Assembly: GCA_031270475.1 (NCBI GenBank)
Contig: JAISXO010000003.1
Location: forward strand, 1 to 43,749
Direction of reading: 5' to 3'
Origin: Puniceicoccales bacterium
GTDB lineage: Bacteria > Verrucomicrobiota > Verrucomicrobiia > Opitutales > LL51
DNA length: 43,749 nucleotides
Shown here: in pieces, positions 1 to 7,581 of the stretch
Position numbering within the stretch: the stretch's first letter is position 1
Layout of the letters: each line of letters begins with the position of its first letter
The notes under the pieces: generated by a model
Seen by the model: only the letters and a program-made list of their open reading frames with translations
Database searches by the model: none
What the model was told of the DNA's origin: nothing
Made by a program: the position numbers and the translations under genes

Positions 1-55
1 GGGAGAAGTACAATTTTTTTTATTTTTTGGAAATTATTTTTTCAGAAAAAATCAC

Positions 56-115
56 TTGACAGGGACGGAAAGTGTGGCAAGGCTGGAGAGTAGAGGGTGG
101 GAGCGAGCGGCACGT
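56..115 (+). repeat. Dispersed ~60-bp purine-rich repeat, copy 1
   Basis: The copy starts with TTGACA and ends with a core close to GGGTGGGAGCAAGCGGCATG. The same block recurs at 1173, 14623, 14855, 20452 and 20637, always on this strand and always between genes. This copy lies upstream of the tmRNA. It has no ORF and no evident strong internal hairpin. The bases at 1-55 are AT-rich and hold nothing I recognise. Confidence 0.8.
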
Positions 116-182
116 AAAATTTCCCCATCACCCAAACGCCATTTTTAAAAAATTATTCCATTGATCAGACATCAATTTTTTC

Positions 183-209
183 TTGACAAAGCAAAAACAA
201 AATTACCAT
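183..209 (+). promoter_or_regulatory. Probable tmRNA promoter
   Basis: TTGACA at 183-188 is a perfect -35 hexamer. TACCAT at 204-209 is a weak -10 at 15-bp spacing, 17 nt before the mature tmRNA 5' end. The -35 is convincing and the -10 is tentative. Confidence 0.45.
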
Positions 210-226
210 TTGTCAGCATCAATGCT

Positions 227-640
<414 letters not shown>

Positions 641-676
641 GGACAGAAACGGGATTTTTAACCAACAACCAAAATT

Positions 677-1078
677 TCATATAGTTTTAAGAGAGTGAAA
701 TAAAGGCCGACTTTTCCACATGATGAAAAAAATCCTTATCGCTGATTCCATATTCAGGTCGTTTATATTCATACAATCGAAGTTTTTAAGCATCATAATT
801 GCCGAGGTATATGGGATGACTCCTATGTATTCCGGCCACGATGACTCAAACCAATAAACTTCATCGTTTTCTTCAAAAGTCAAAATAGTGTGGGCTGGAA
901 GTTTGCCATCGTAATAGCAAATGAAATATGTTTTTACATGTATGTTTTTCTCTGCAAAAAGTTTCCGCACTAATTCCACTTGATCTCAGCATATACCGAT
1001 TTGGTTTTGCAAAACTTGTTCCGGCATTTGCAAGACATAACCTTTCATAAAGTTGTTCCAAACAAGTATTAGATTTGG
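677..1078 (-). pseudogene. Transglutaminase-like conserved protein, disrupted by in-frame TGA
   Basis: Reading the minus strand from about 1078 gives one continuous frame, ...PEQVLQNQIGIC then TGA (988-986) then DQVELVRKLFAEKN..., ending at 677. From memory, the family has the signature GxCWDQVELER..F followed by LPTHTF and YWFE. Here the Trp of CWDQVE is replaced by TGA, and LPAHTILTF and YWFESSW follow. The likely change is TGG to TGA. The N-terminus expected for the family is also missing. A GTG at 979 could start a 100-aa remnant, but it would lack the signature Cys. I call it a recently disrupted pseudogene. Confidence 0.65.
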
Positions 1079-1172
1079 TCAATTACTAAAAACGATTTGT
1101 GGAGCAATTTATATCGCCAAACAAGGCCTGCGTACTTCATTTTTGTTGGGGCCATAAGCGAACCAAAATGAC

Positions 1173-1232
1173 TTGACAGGGGCGGAAAGTATGGCAAGGC
1201 TAGGGAATAGAGGGTGGGAGCAAGCGGCATGT
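1173..1232 (+). repeat. Dispersed ~60-bp purine-rich repeat, copy 2
   Basis: TTGACAGGGGCGGAAAG begins the copy, and GGGTGGGAGCAAGCGGCATG ends it. It lies in the gap between the disrupted gene and the DUF805 gene. The rest of that gap (1082-1172 and 1233-1448) holds no gene I can support. Confidence 0.85.
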
Positions 1233-1448
1233 AAAAATTTTTAGACTCTATCGGCGTGCCTCGATAGCGGAATAGCGTTGCCATATACCATAAATAACAT
1301 GGTCAAAGATGTAAAAAAGCAATCCGAACTGAAATCTCAAAATTTTTCAGAAACAAGGCAAACTAAGCGCGCTAAAAAACTCGCCATTTCGGAATATTTC
1401 ATCAAATTAACAATTATCTTAGGGACTGAAACATAGGAAAAATTTCGT

Positions 1449-2018
1449 ATGTCCTTTGGAATTATTATGGAAATTTTCAAACTTTATCTATCGTCGCTTA
1501 AAAAATCATTTACAATCCGCGGCCGCGCTTCCCGTTCGGAATTCGTAGCTTTTCATCTGATTGGGTTAATTCCTATCGCAATTTGTCTACTGATTGCATC
1601 GCCAGCAATTCACGCTATCATGCGACAAGGCGAACAGTTATTGACCAATATCTCTGGGAACATATTTCCCGCATTACTTCAATCGATCAAGCCAGAAGCA
1701 GCGCAGGGAATTGCCGCCATATTGGCCAGTAGTCCCGCTATTATCATATTTCAACAAAAATTAGGAGCCATCACAGCCACGTTTTGCCAACACTTGCCGT
1801 CCCTATTTTTTTTATTATTGAGCATACTTATTTATATTGTACCCAGCTTTTCAGTGTCCATTCGGCGGCTACACGACCGTAATCTCAGCAGTTACTTCTA
1901 CCTCACGCAATTTATTCCGCCGATCGGTACAGCTATTTTTCTGATACTCATGTTTTTAAACGGTTCGGATGGCCCCAATCCCCACGGCCAAGATCCGCTC
2001 CAAAAGGAATATTTTTGA
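1449..2018 (+). CDS. DUF805 family inner-membrane protein
   Basis: The 189-aa protein has the DUF805 hallmarks. GRASRSEF (residues 25-32) precedes the first membrane segment (about 33-54), VPSFSVSIRRLHD (131-143) follows the second (about 117-134), and an IPPIG segment (156-171) is followed by a DGPNPHGQDP tail. DUF805 proteins are small multi-pass inner-membrane proteins of unknown function. A stretch of about 55 residues between the first two membrane segments is longer than in compact family members. The start at 1449 follows TAGGA at a slightly long spacing; ATG 1467 is an alternative. Confidence 0.85.
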   Translation: MSFGIIMEIFKLYLSSLKKSFTIRGRASRSEFVAFHLIGLIPIAICLLIASPAIHAIMRQGEQLLTNISGNIFPALLQSIKPEAAQGIAAILASSPAIIIFQQKLGAITATFCQHLPSLFFLLLSILIYIVPSFSVSIRRLHDRNLSSYFYLTQFIPPIGTAIFLILMFLNGSDGPNPHGQDPLQKEYF

Positions 2019-2100
2019 AAATTATTTCCAAATTATTCCCTACGAAAAATAAAAATTTGCTTTCCAACGGATGAGTACTGTGTAAATTCATACCATTCCC

Positions 2101-2697
2101 ATGAAAATCGATAATGTTAAAGTCTATGATCTCGAAGAATGTATCGTCGCCAGTGGATTACCGATGCTTTCTGCTTACGATGAAAAAGAATTCGCCGAAT
2201 GCGTCGAGCGATTGCAAAATGATTTCGCCCAAAAACAAAGTAGTAAACACATCACTCGGGCATGTAAACTCGCCTCCAATGACTCCGCTTCGGGACATTG
2301 TAATTTTTTGAAGGGTATTCTCGTCGCATGTAATGTGACTGGAACGCAGGCCTGGTGGATCCAAGCAGGGCGTTATGGCCATTTCGTCATCGACTCAAGT
2401 ATGTCCAAAATGCATCGTCTAAAATCCATGGATCTGGAAACTTGTTGCCATCCGAAGACTCCACAAAATTCACGGCAAGAAATCGCTAAATTAGTCGCAC
2501 TCGACGATATCGAATCACTCGTCTATGCCTGCCCCATGGGCCTGGAACTTACCGCCCGTATTAACACCAATTATATGCAATTGCGCATCATGTACCACCA
2601 GCGTAAAGCACACCGACTACAGGAATGGCACACATTTTGCCACTGGATTGAATCGCTTCCGCTTGCCGACGAATTTCTTATCAGCAATAAGGAATAA
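2101..2697 (+). CDS. Conserved hypothetical protein of a phage/Firmicutes-associated family
   Basis: The protein has 198 aa, no signal peptide and no membrane segment. Conserved-looking blocks are SGHCNFLKGI (residues about 64-73), WWIQAGRYGHFVIDSSMSKM (about 84-103) and a C-terminal LTARINTNYMQLRIMY...HRLQEWHTFCHWI. I recall this block pattern from uncharacterised proteins of Gram-positive bacteria and their phages. The RY...SSMSKMHR block loosely recalls the ThyX flavin-dependent thymidylate synthase signature, but I cannot assign an enzyme. No neighbour explains it. It sits in the accessory stretch downstream of ssrA, which fits horizontal acquisition. Confidence 0.65.
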   Translation: MKIDNVKVYDLEECIVASGLPMLSAYDEKEFAECVERLQNDFAQKQSSKHITRACKLASNDSASGHCNFLKGILVACNVTGTQAWWIQAGRYGHFVIDSSMSKMHRLKSMDLETCCHPKTPQNSRQEIAKLVALDDIESLVYACPMGLELTARINTNYMQLRIMYHQRKAHRLQEWHTFCHWIESLPLADEFLISNKE

Positions 2698-2740
2698 CTT
2701 TATTAATGATCATTTAACTTATTTTTAATATTATATTTTT

Positions 2741-3553
2741 TCATATATCCGGATTAGGAACGGAAGTATTATTTCCATATTTGGCATTTTTTTCATAAAG
2801 AATTTTTTGGATCGCCTGTCTTTTTGGCGTATTTTTAATAGTCGTCAAATAATCTGCCGCTGTTTTTCCCAGATCATCCTTAGCATCGATTTCCAAACGG
2901 CTTCCAGACTCTCCGTAAGTTCCATTTAACCCCACCAATTGCTGAACAACATTGCTATCGCCATTCATAACGGCAACGTGTAATATCGTTCGTCCCATAA
3001 TATCCACAGCAGCAACATTTATCCGCTGTTCTGTGAGTAAAACATTGATACTCTCCTGATTATTATACTCCATGGCCAGATACAATGGCGTCTTACCATC
3101 CTTACTGCGCATATTGATTTCGAGGGGATCTCTTTCAATCAAGTATTTTAAGCACGGCGCTGAATTCATTGCCGCCACATGAAGGAGCGTGAGCTTCGAC
3201 TCTTTCAATTCGGGTAAATTGGTGATCTCCGTCCTCTTATCATCCAACAACTTTTGTAATGATGTCGAATCGAGTAAAGTGGCTGCCAAAATGACGATTG
3301 GCCATTGATGTCCAGCCAATACCATTTGATTGGGCTTGAAAGATTTCCCTTTGACGTAGCTTCTAATAAATGCTTCCATTTCTGCGATGGGGACACATTT
3401 ATCTCCAATGGCGATATGCGAGGCAAATTTTTTGACTTCTTCCGGCCTCGACAAGCAAGGTATGTACGCTTGAAGCATTCCACCGGAAACTCCCATTAAA
3501 CCCACGATCAATAACTTTTGGACATTCGATAATTGACAACATTTGTTCTTCAT
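2741..3553 (-). CDS. Secreted ankyrin-repeat protein
   Basis: I use ATG 3553 (MKNKCCQLSNVQKLL...), giving 270 aa. It has a basic N-terminus and a hydrophobic signal-like segment (LLIVGLMGVSGGMLQAY). Three ankyrin-like units are visible: TLLHVAAMNSAPCLKYLIE, KTPLYLAMEYNNQESINVLL and RTILHVAVMNGDSNVVQQL. A degenerate last unit contains KTAADYL. Ankyrin repeats bind proteins and are common in host-interaction factors. It is a paralog of the next gene (3729-4634), sharing the order signal peptide, unique domain, three repeats and a C-terminal YG motif. There is no Shine-Dalgarno sequence, and the -10 box lies 8 nt before ATG. Confidence 0.85.
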   Translation of the reverse strand: MKNKCCQLSNVQKLLIVGLMGVSGGMLQAYIPCLSRPEEVKKFASHIAIGDKCVPIAEMEAFIRSYVKGKSFKPNQMVLAGHQWPIVILAATLLDSTSLQKLLDDKRTEITNLPELKESKLTLLHVAAMNSAPCLKYLIERDPLEINMRSKDGKTPLYLAMEYNNQESINVLLTEQRINVAAVDIMGRTILHVAVMNGDSNVVQQLVGLNGTYGESGSRLEIDAKDDLGKTAADYLTTIKNTPKRQAIQKILYEKNAKYGNNTSVPNPDI

Positions 3554-3561
3554 CGTAAAAT

Positions 3562-3589
3562 ATATTATTTTTTTATTTACAAAAATCAA
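3562..3589 (-). promoter_or_regulatory. Promoter, leaderless type
   Basis: On the minus strand TTGATT (3589-3584), a 16-bp spacer and TAATAT (3567-3562) are followed by 8 nt and then ATG 3553. The expected transcription start falls at or within a few bases of the ATG. Confidence 0.6.
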
Positions 3590-3631
3590 TCAATAAATTA
3601 CTTTTTATTCAATTTATTGTCCGATACGCGT

Positions 3632-3663
3632 AAAAAAATGCCAAGGACGATAATCCTCGGCAT
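3632..3663 (-). terminator. Rho-independent terminator of the 3729-4634 gene
   Basis: On the minus strand ATGCCGAGGA, a TTATCG loop and TCCTTGGCAT form a stem with one G-T pair, followed by seven T residues. It lies between the two ankyrin genes, so they are transcribed separately. Confidence 0.8.
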
Positions 3664-3728
3664 GTATTAATTTATATAAAATTTACTTTAAAATTATTTC
3701 CCTATAACTGCGCTTTTAGGTATTAAAG

Positions 3729-4634
3729 TTAGGATGCGGTCGTCGACTCTACGACAGCGATATTCTCTGCGTGCGCAGTTAGTTTATACGTACCATCGCC
3801 CGCGTTATAATCGGTGATATGCCGGCCAACCTTTCCATATGTAGCGCCACCTTCCTTGAGGGCATCTTGTATAATCGCTCTTGTATCAATATCATCGACA
3901 TCTTCGAGGTAATCCGCCGGCGTCTTGCCACCCGCATCTTTAATATTTACTTCCAATGAGTGGTCATTCCACGCAATACTTTTTTCATTGATGAGTTTCG
4001 TTACGACCGCATCAGCACCATCTCTGACCGCTACGTGAAGTATCGTTCGCCCATGATTATCCCGGGAATTGATAAAAAATTTCGGTGAATTAACCAAGGT
4101 AGTCGCGCAATCCGTCTTCCCATAATACAGAGCCCTATAGTAAGGTGTTTCTCCGTTACTATTATGCTCATTGACATCCAAACGTCCATCATCAATAAGT
4201 AATTGTGTTGCGACATTTGAATTCATCGCCGCTACATGTAAAGGAGTATCGCCGAATGTTGTCTGAACGGCGACATCCGTATCATTATTATCAAGCAATT
4301 TTTTTACAGGATGGGTCTCTGCTGTATTATATGACGCCCCCGATACACTCGCTGCGAAAAAAATAAGCGGCAAATAAGGTCCCACTATTACCTTTTTGTT
4401 GGGATCGATGCTTTTTCCTGTAAGAAAACTATTAACCAAATCACCTAGTAATTCAGTTCGTGCTACATTGGTCCCTATAACTACACGCACATCGCGTTTG
4501 CTATCATCCGACATCGCTGACCAACAAGGTATTTGGGGTGCTGTCGTTTCTGCTTTAAGTACCATACCGCAACTTAAAAATAGACCCGCCACTAACGCAG
4601 ATCTCCATTCCGATTGATTAGATTTTATTTCCAT
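3729..4634 (-). CDS. Secreted ankyrin-repeat protein
   Basis: The 301-aa protein has a signal-like N-terminus (ALVAGLFLSCGMVLKAE). Ankyrin units include DTPLHVAAMNSNVATQLLID, ETPYYRALYYGKTDCATTLV and RTILHVAVRDGADAVVTKLI, followed by KTPADYL and YGKVG. It is a clear paralog of 2741-3553; both keep the LHVAAMNS and YG signatures. There is no Shine-Dalgarno sequence. A TTGACG -35 starts 39 nt before ATG, the same distance as in the secreted ankyrin-like array at 39-42 kb. Binding partners cannot be told from sequence. Confidence 0.88.
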   Translation of the reverse strand: MEIKSNQSEWRSALVAGLFLSCGMVLKAETTAPQIPCWSAMSDDSKRDVRVVIGTNVARTELLGDLVNSFLTGKSIDPNKKVIVGPYLPLIFFAASVSGASYNTAETHPVKKLLDNNDTDVAVQTTFGDTPLHVAAMNSNVATQLLIDDGRLDVNEHNSNGETPYYRALYYGKTDCATTLVNSPKFFINSRDNHGRTILHVAVRDGADAVVTKLINEKSIAWNDHSLEVNIKDAGGKTPADYLEDVDDIDTRAIIQDALKEGGATYGKVGRHITDYNAGDGTYKLTAHAENIAVVESTTAS

Positions 4635-4645
4635 ATCCGAGGTGA

Positions 4646-4673
4646 ACTATGAAGGTTTTACGAAAAACGTCAA
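4646..4673 (-). promoter_or_regulatory. Promoter, probably leaderless
   Basis: On the minus strand TTGACG (4673-4668) and CATAGT (4651-4646) are separated by 16 bp and lie 11 nt before ATG 4634. The -10 is imperfect. Confidence 0.5.
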
Positions 4674-4774
4674 CCATTTTCTTGAATATACTTTTTAAAA
4701 ATAAACAAAACATCCATTTTATGTTATTGCAGAACATAATTTTCAGTATTGCCATTCCCTAGAAGAGATTTTCT

Positions 4775-6037
4775 ATGCTTTCCATGGCTTCCCCCGAATA
4801 TGCATTAAAAATAATCGATCCTGAAATCGCTTCGAGCATTACTAAAGAACTTCAGCGCCAACAACAACACCTCGAACTCATTGCCTCGGAAAATTTCACT
4901 TCCCCTGCGGTCATCGAAGCCGTCGGCAGCATTCTTACCAATAAATATGCCGAAGGTTATCCCCAAAAACGCTACTACGGCGGCTGCGAATTCGTCGACC
5001 GAATCGAATCCCTTGCCATCGAGCGCGCAAAACAACTGTTCGGTTGCGACCACGCCAATGTTCAGCCACATTCCGGTAGCCAGGCCAATACGGCCGTTTA
5101 TATGGCTTGCCTGAAGCCCGGCGATCGGATTTTAACCATGTCCCTCGAACACGGTGGCCATCTCACCCACGGTTACGCAAAAAATATCAGTGGCATGCTC
5201 TATGCTGTTACCCATTACGGTGTCTCGGAAAATACGGGAGAAATTGATTACGACCAACTTGAATCCCTCGCCAATGAACAGCATCCAAAAATGATTACCA
5301 TTGGCGCATCGGCTTACTCGCGGACCATCGATTTCAAACGCGTCGGTATCATTGCAAAAAATTGTGGTGCGCTCCTCATGGCTGATATCGCCCATATTGC
5401 CGGACTGGTCGCGACCGGATTACATCCATCGCCGGTTCCCTACGCCGATTTTGTCACAACGACGACCCATAAAACCCTGCGCGGACCTCGGGGCGGTATG
5501 ATTATGTGTTCACAAGAATGGGCAAAAGCGATCGATTCGGCCATATTTCCAGGGATTCAAGGGGGACCGCTAATGCATGTCATCGCCGGTAAAGCCGTTT
5601 GCTTTTTAGAAGCATTGAAATCCGAATTTAAACAGTACCAACAACAAATCATCGCCAATTCCAAAGCGCTCTGTAATGAACTGCGGGAACGGGGCTTCCA
5701 TATCGTGAGTGGTACGACGGATAATCATTTATTTCTCGTCGATCTACGCCCAACGCTCCCAGAAGTGAGCGGCAAGGACGCACAAATTGCATTGGAGGGC
5801 GCCAATATTACCCTGAATAAAAATACAGTTCCCAACGAAACGCGGAGCCCATTCCAAGGGAGTGGAGTCCGAATCGGAACACCAGCCGTTACAACCCGCG
5901 GAATGAAAGAAAAAGAAATGCTCCAAATTGCCAATTTTATCGCAACAATCCTTCAAAACATCACCGATGAAACGGTAATTGCAAAAACAAAGCAGCAGAC
6001 CATCGAGTTGTGTGCCAATTTTCCCTTACCCTATTAG
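4775..6037 (+). CDS. glyA: Serine hydroxymethyltransferase
   Basis: This PLP enzyme interconverts serine and glycine while charging tetrahydrofolate with a one-carbon unit in the cytosol. It has 420 aa, the normal family length. The PLP lysine is K233 in [14 protein letters not shown], with D204 and H207 in ADIAHIAG. Also present are [11 protein letters not shown] (31-41), the YPQKRYYGG block (62-70) and SGSQAN (100-105). The start at 4775 follows AGAAGAG; ATG 4784 (MASPEY) is an alternative. It appears to be transcribed alone. Confidence 0.97.
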   Translation: MLSMASPEYALKIIDPEIASSITKELQRQQQHLELIASENFTSPAVIEAVGSILTNKYAEGYPQKRYYGGCEFVDRIESLAIERAKQLFGCDHANVQPHSGSQANTAVYMACLKPGDRILTMSLEHGGHLTHGYAKNISGMLYAVTHYGVSENTGEIDYDQLESLANEQHPKMITIGASAYSRTIDFKRVGIIAKNCGALLMADIAHIAGLVATGLHPSPVPYADFVTTTTHKTLRGPRGGMIMCSQEWAKAIDSAIFPGIQGGPLMHVIAGKAVCFLEALKSEFKQYQQQIIANSKALCNELRERGFHIVSGTTDNHLFLVDLRPTLPEVSGKDAQIALEGANITLNKNTVPNETRSPFQGSGVRIGTPAVTTRGMKEKEMLQIANFIATILQNITDETVIAKTKQQTIELCANFPLPY

Positions 6038-6134
6038 TTCCCACATAAGGTGTGATTGCGCTTCTCTTGCGATTTATTCGAGATTTTATGGATTTCGAAA
6101 TTGACTTCTTTTTTCGTTCTCTCAAATTCGACCC

Positions 6135-7406
6135 ATGGATGAGGATGAAAAGAATGTGTCGTGTGCACCTTGTCAGTCGAGGTGGTTAGGCAAAATTTCT
6201 TTAATTGCAGTTGTGGGAATATTTTCTGCGAGTATATCTCCACTCTCAGCGAGTCTAGATACTAAGCTTAGTTCCGCTCCACCACCAACCAAGCAAGCAG
6301 AATATCCTCTTATGAAACCTATGGATGCCGTTTCTATTCAGTCGCGCAACCAATATAACCAACAAAAATGTTCCTATGAATTAAAAAGAATTTCAACATC
6401 CATGGAAGGAAAAGACGCCCAGGATAAGGCTAAAATATTGATGGAATTCATTGCAGGATTTACGGTCTGTAATGCCGACTTGCAGTATGGACAGGTGCTG
6501 CAGGCTAAAATGGTCAAAATACCAACCGCTAAAGAAATTTGCTCTGGATTACTTTGCATTACCCTAGAACAAGTATTGCCTCTCGCAAAAAAATTGAGTT
6601 GTTGGGAACAACTTTCCCAACAATTAGAAAACAAGTATAGCCCAATTTTCAATATGCTCCAAACAAAACTTAAAACCATAACCCATCTTTCCAAAAATCG
6701 ACCGGTCGATAGCAGCGGAATACAAACCGCCTTTGCCTATGAATGGGCACAAAAAATGGAAAAAGTAATAAGCAAAATTATAAAACAATACCAGGATCTG
6801 TTCATCATAAAAAATTGTCCCGAAGAAATTATGGATCGCCTAAACGAATATGCGGAAGAATTTAAGGAAATTACGAATAATTTAAGAAAGAGTTTAAGCA
6901 CATCCCAAGGAGCAGCTGCATTGAACCGTATCGAAGATGAATTGACCCGATTTATTGTTACAAAGGCGGATATCATTGCCATAGCATTCCCCAACGAAAA
7001 ACTCGATAAAATTTATGGCGCCCTTGCCATTATAACATTGCAATACACATTGCCTCTTATTGCCCGGCTCGGAACCCTATGGGGATTCGCCAATGCATTA
7101 AAAAATGGAGGTATTTCATCCCTGAAAGAAATATTTAAAATTAAATTTCAATTGTACGGAAAATTTATCTCTAACCAGTGTAGCCCAACCATCAAAGAAG
7201 AACCGGAGGGCGACCAAAGTAAACTCACCGAAACCGAAAAACGTGACATCGAACGCCGTAAACAGAAAGAAAAAGATCGCAGAGATGCCTCAATGGAAAC
7301 CTATATCGTCGCTCAAACTAACATCATTATCGAATTCCTCTACCGAATAACACAAAAATATCTCGATGTCTTCCAAAAACGCGATACCGCTAATTGGCCC
7401 ATTTGA
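6135..7406 (+). CDS. Secreted or membrane-anchored hypothetical protein
   Basis: I do not recognise this 423-aa protein. Residues about 18-40 (LGKISLIAVVGIFSASISPL) form a single hydrophobic segment, which fits a signal peptide or N-terminal anchor. The rest is Lys-rich and mostly helical in appearance. Two related hydrophobic stretches, ITLEQVLPLAKKLSCWEQL and IITLQYTLPLIARLGTLWGF, suggest an internal duplication of a helical domain. A charged segment (TETEKRDIERRKQKEKDRRD) lies near the C-terminus. TTGACT at 6101 and AAATTC at 6124-6129 lie close to ATG 6135, and I see no Shine-Dalgarno sequence. It may belong with the other secreted accessory proteins of the window. Confidence 0.75.
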   Translation: MDEDEKNVSCAPCQSRWLGKISLIAVVGIFSASISPLSASLDTKLSSAPPPTKQAEYPLMKPMDAVSIQSRNQYNQQKCSYELKRISTSMEGKDAQDKAKILMEFIAGFTVCNADLQYGQVLQAKMVKIPTAKEICSGLLCITLEQVLPLAKKLSCWEQLSQQLENKYSPIFNMLQTKLKTITHLSKNRPVDSSGIQTAFAYEWAQKMEKVISKIIKQYQDLFIIKNCPEEIMDRLNEYAEEFKEITNNLRKSLSTSQGAAALNRIEDELTRFIVTKADIIAIAFPNEKLDKIYGALAIITLQYTLPLIARLGTLWGFANALKNGGISSLKEIFKIKFQLYGKFISNQCSPTIKEEPEGDQSKLTETEKRDIERRKQKEKDRRDASMETYIVAQTNIIIEFLYRITQKYLDVFQKRDTANWPI

Positions 7407-7443
7407 AAATTTTGAGAATCGGTTCGTTCTTTGGACATGTTTT

Positions 7444-7523
7444 TTTGTGCACCCATGGGAGGCATAGCCTCCCGAATCTCCTTTCAGGAGATTCCTGCGG
7501 TGAACCGCAGATGGGTGCACAAA
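7444..7523. repeat. Cloverleaf-like nested hairpin element A
   Basis: An outer stem TTTGTGCACCCAT (7444-7456) / ATGGGTGCACAAA (7511-7523), 13 bp and perfect, encloses three hairpins that abut without spacers. These are GGGAGGC-ATA-GCCTCCC (7457-7473), GAATCTCC-TTTCA-GGAGATTC (7474-7494) and CTGCGG-TGAA-CCGCAG (7495-7510). The whole 80-bp block would fold into a four-way junction in RNA or extruded DNA. It lies between the hypothetical gene and the nifJ promoter. Architecture resembles elements at 22.9 and 29.9 kb. Confidence 0.9.
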
Positions 7524-7538
7524 CCCAACAAAACGTCG

Positions 7539-7566
7539 TTGACGATTACCCGTTCTATCGTTTGAT
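7539..7566 (+). promoter_or_regulatory. Probable nifJ promoter
   Basis: TTGACG (7539-7544), 16 bp and TTTGAT (7561-7566) lie 15 nt before ATG 7582. GAG at 7571-7573 is a weak ribosome binding site. The promoter begins just downstream of hairpin element A. Confidence 0.45.
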
Positions 7567-7581
7567 ACATTTGAGATATTT

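Noticed and set aside
56-110. Dispersed repeat as a set of ordinary promoters
   Set aside because: TTGACA is present, but no copy has a recognisable -10 hexamer 16-18 bp downstream; conservation extends over 60 bp.
986-988. UGA read as tryptophan (alternative genetic code)
   Set aside because: TGA ends nifJ, sufC, array gene 4 and others at the right places, TGG is used for Trp elsewhere, and RF2 is encoded in the window.
1069-1284. 71-aa minus-strand ORF over repeat copy 2
   Set aside because: Its sequence is mostly the complement of the dispersed repeat; there is no family resemblance.
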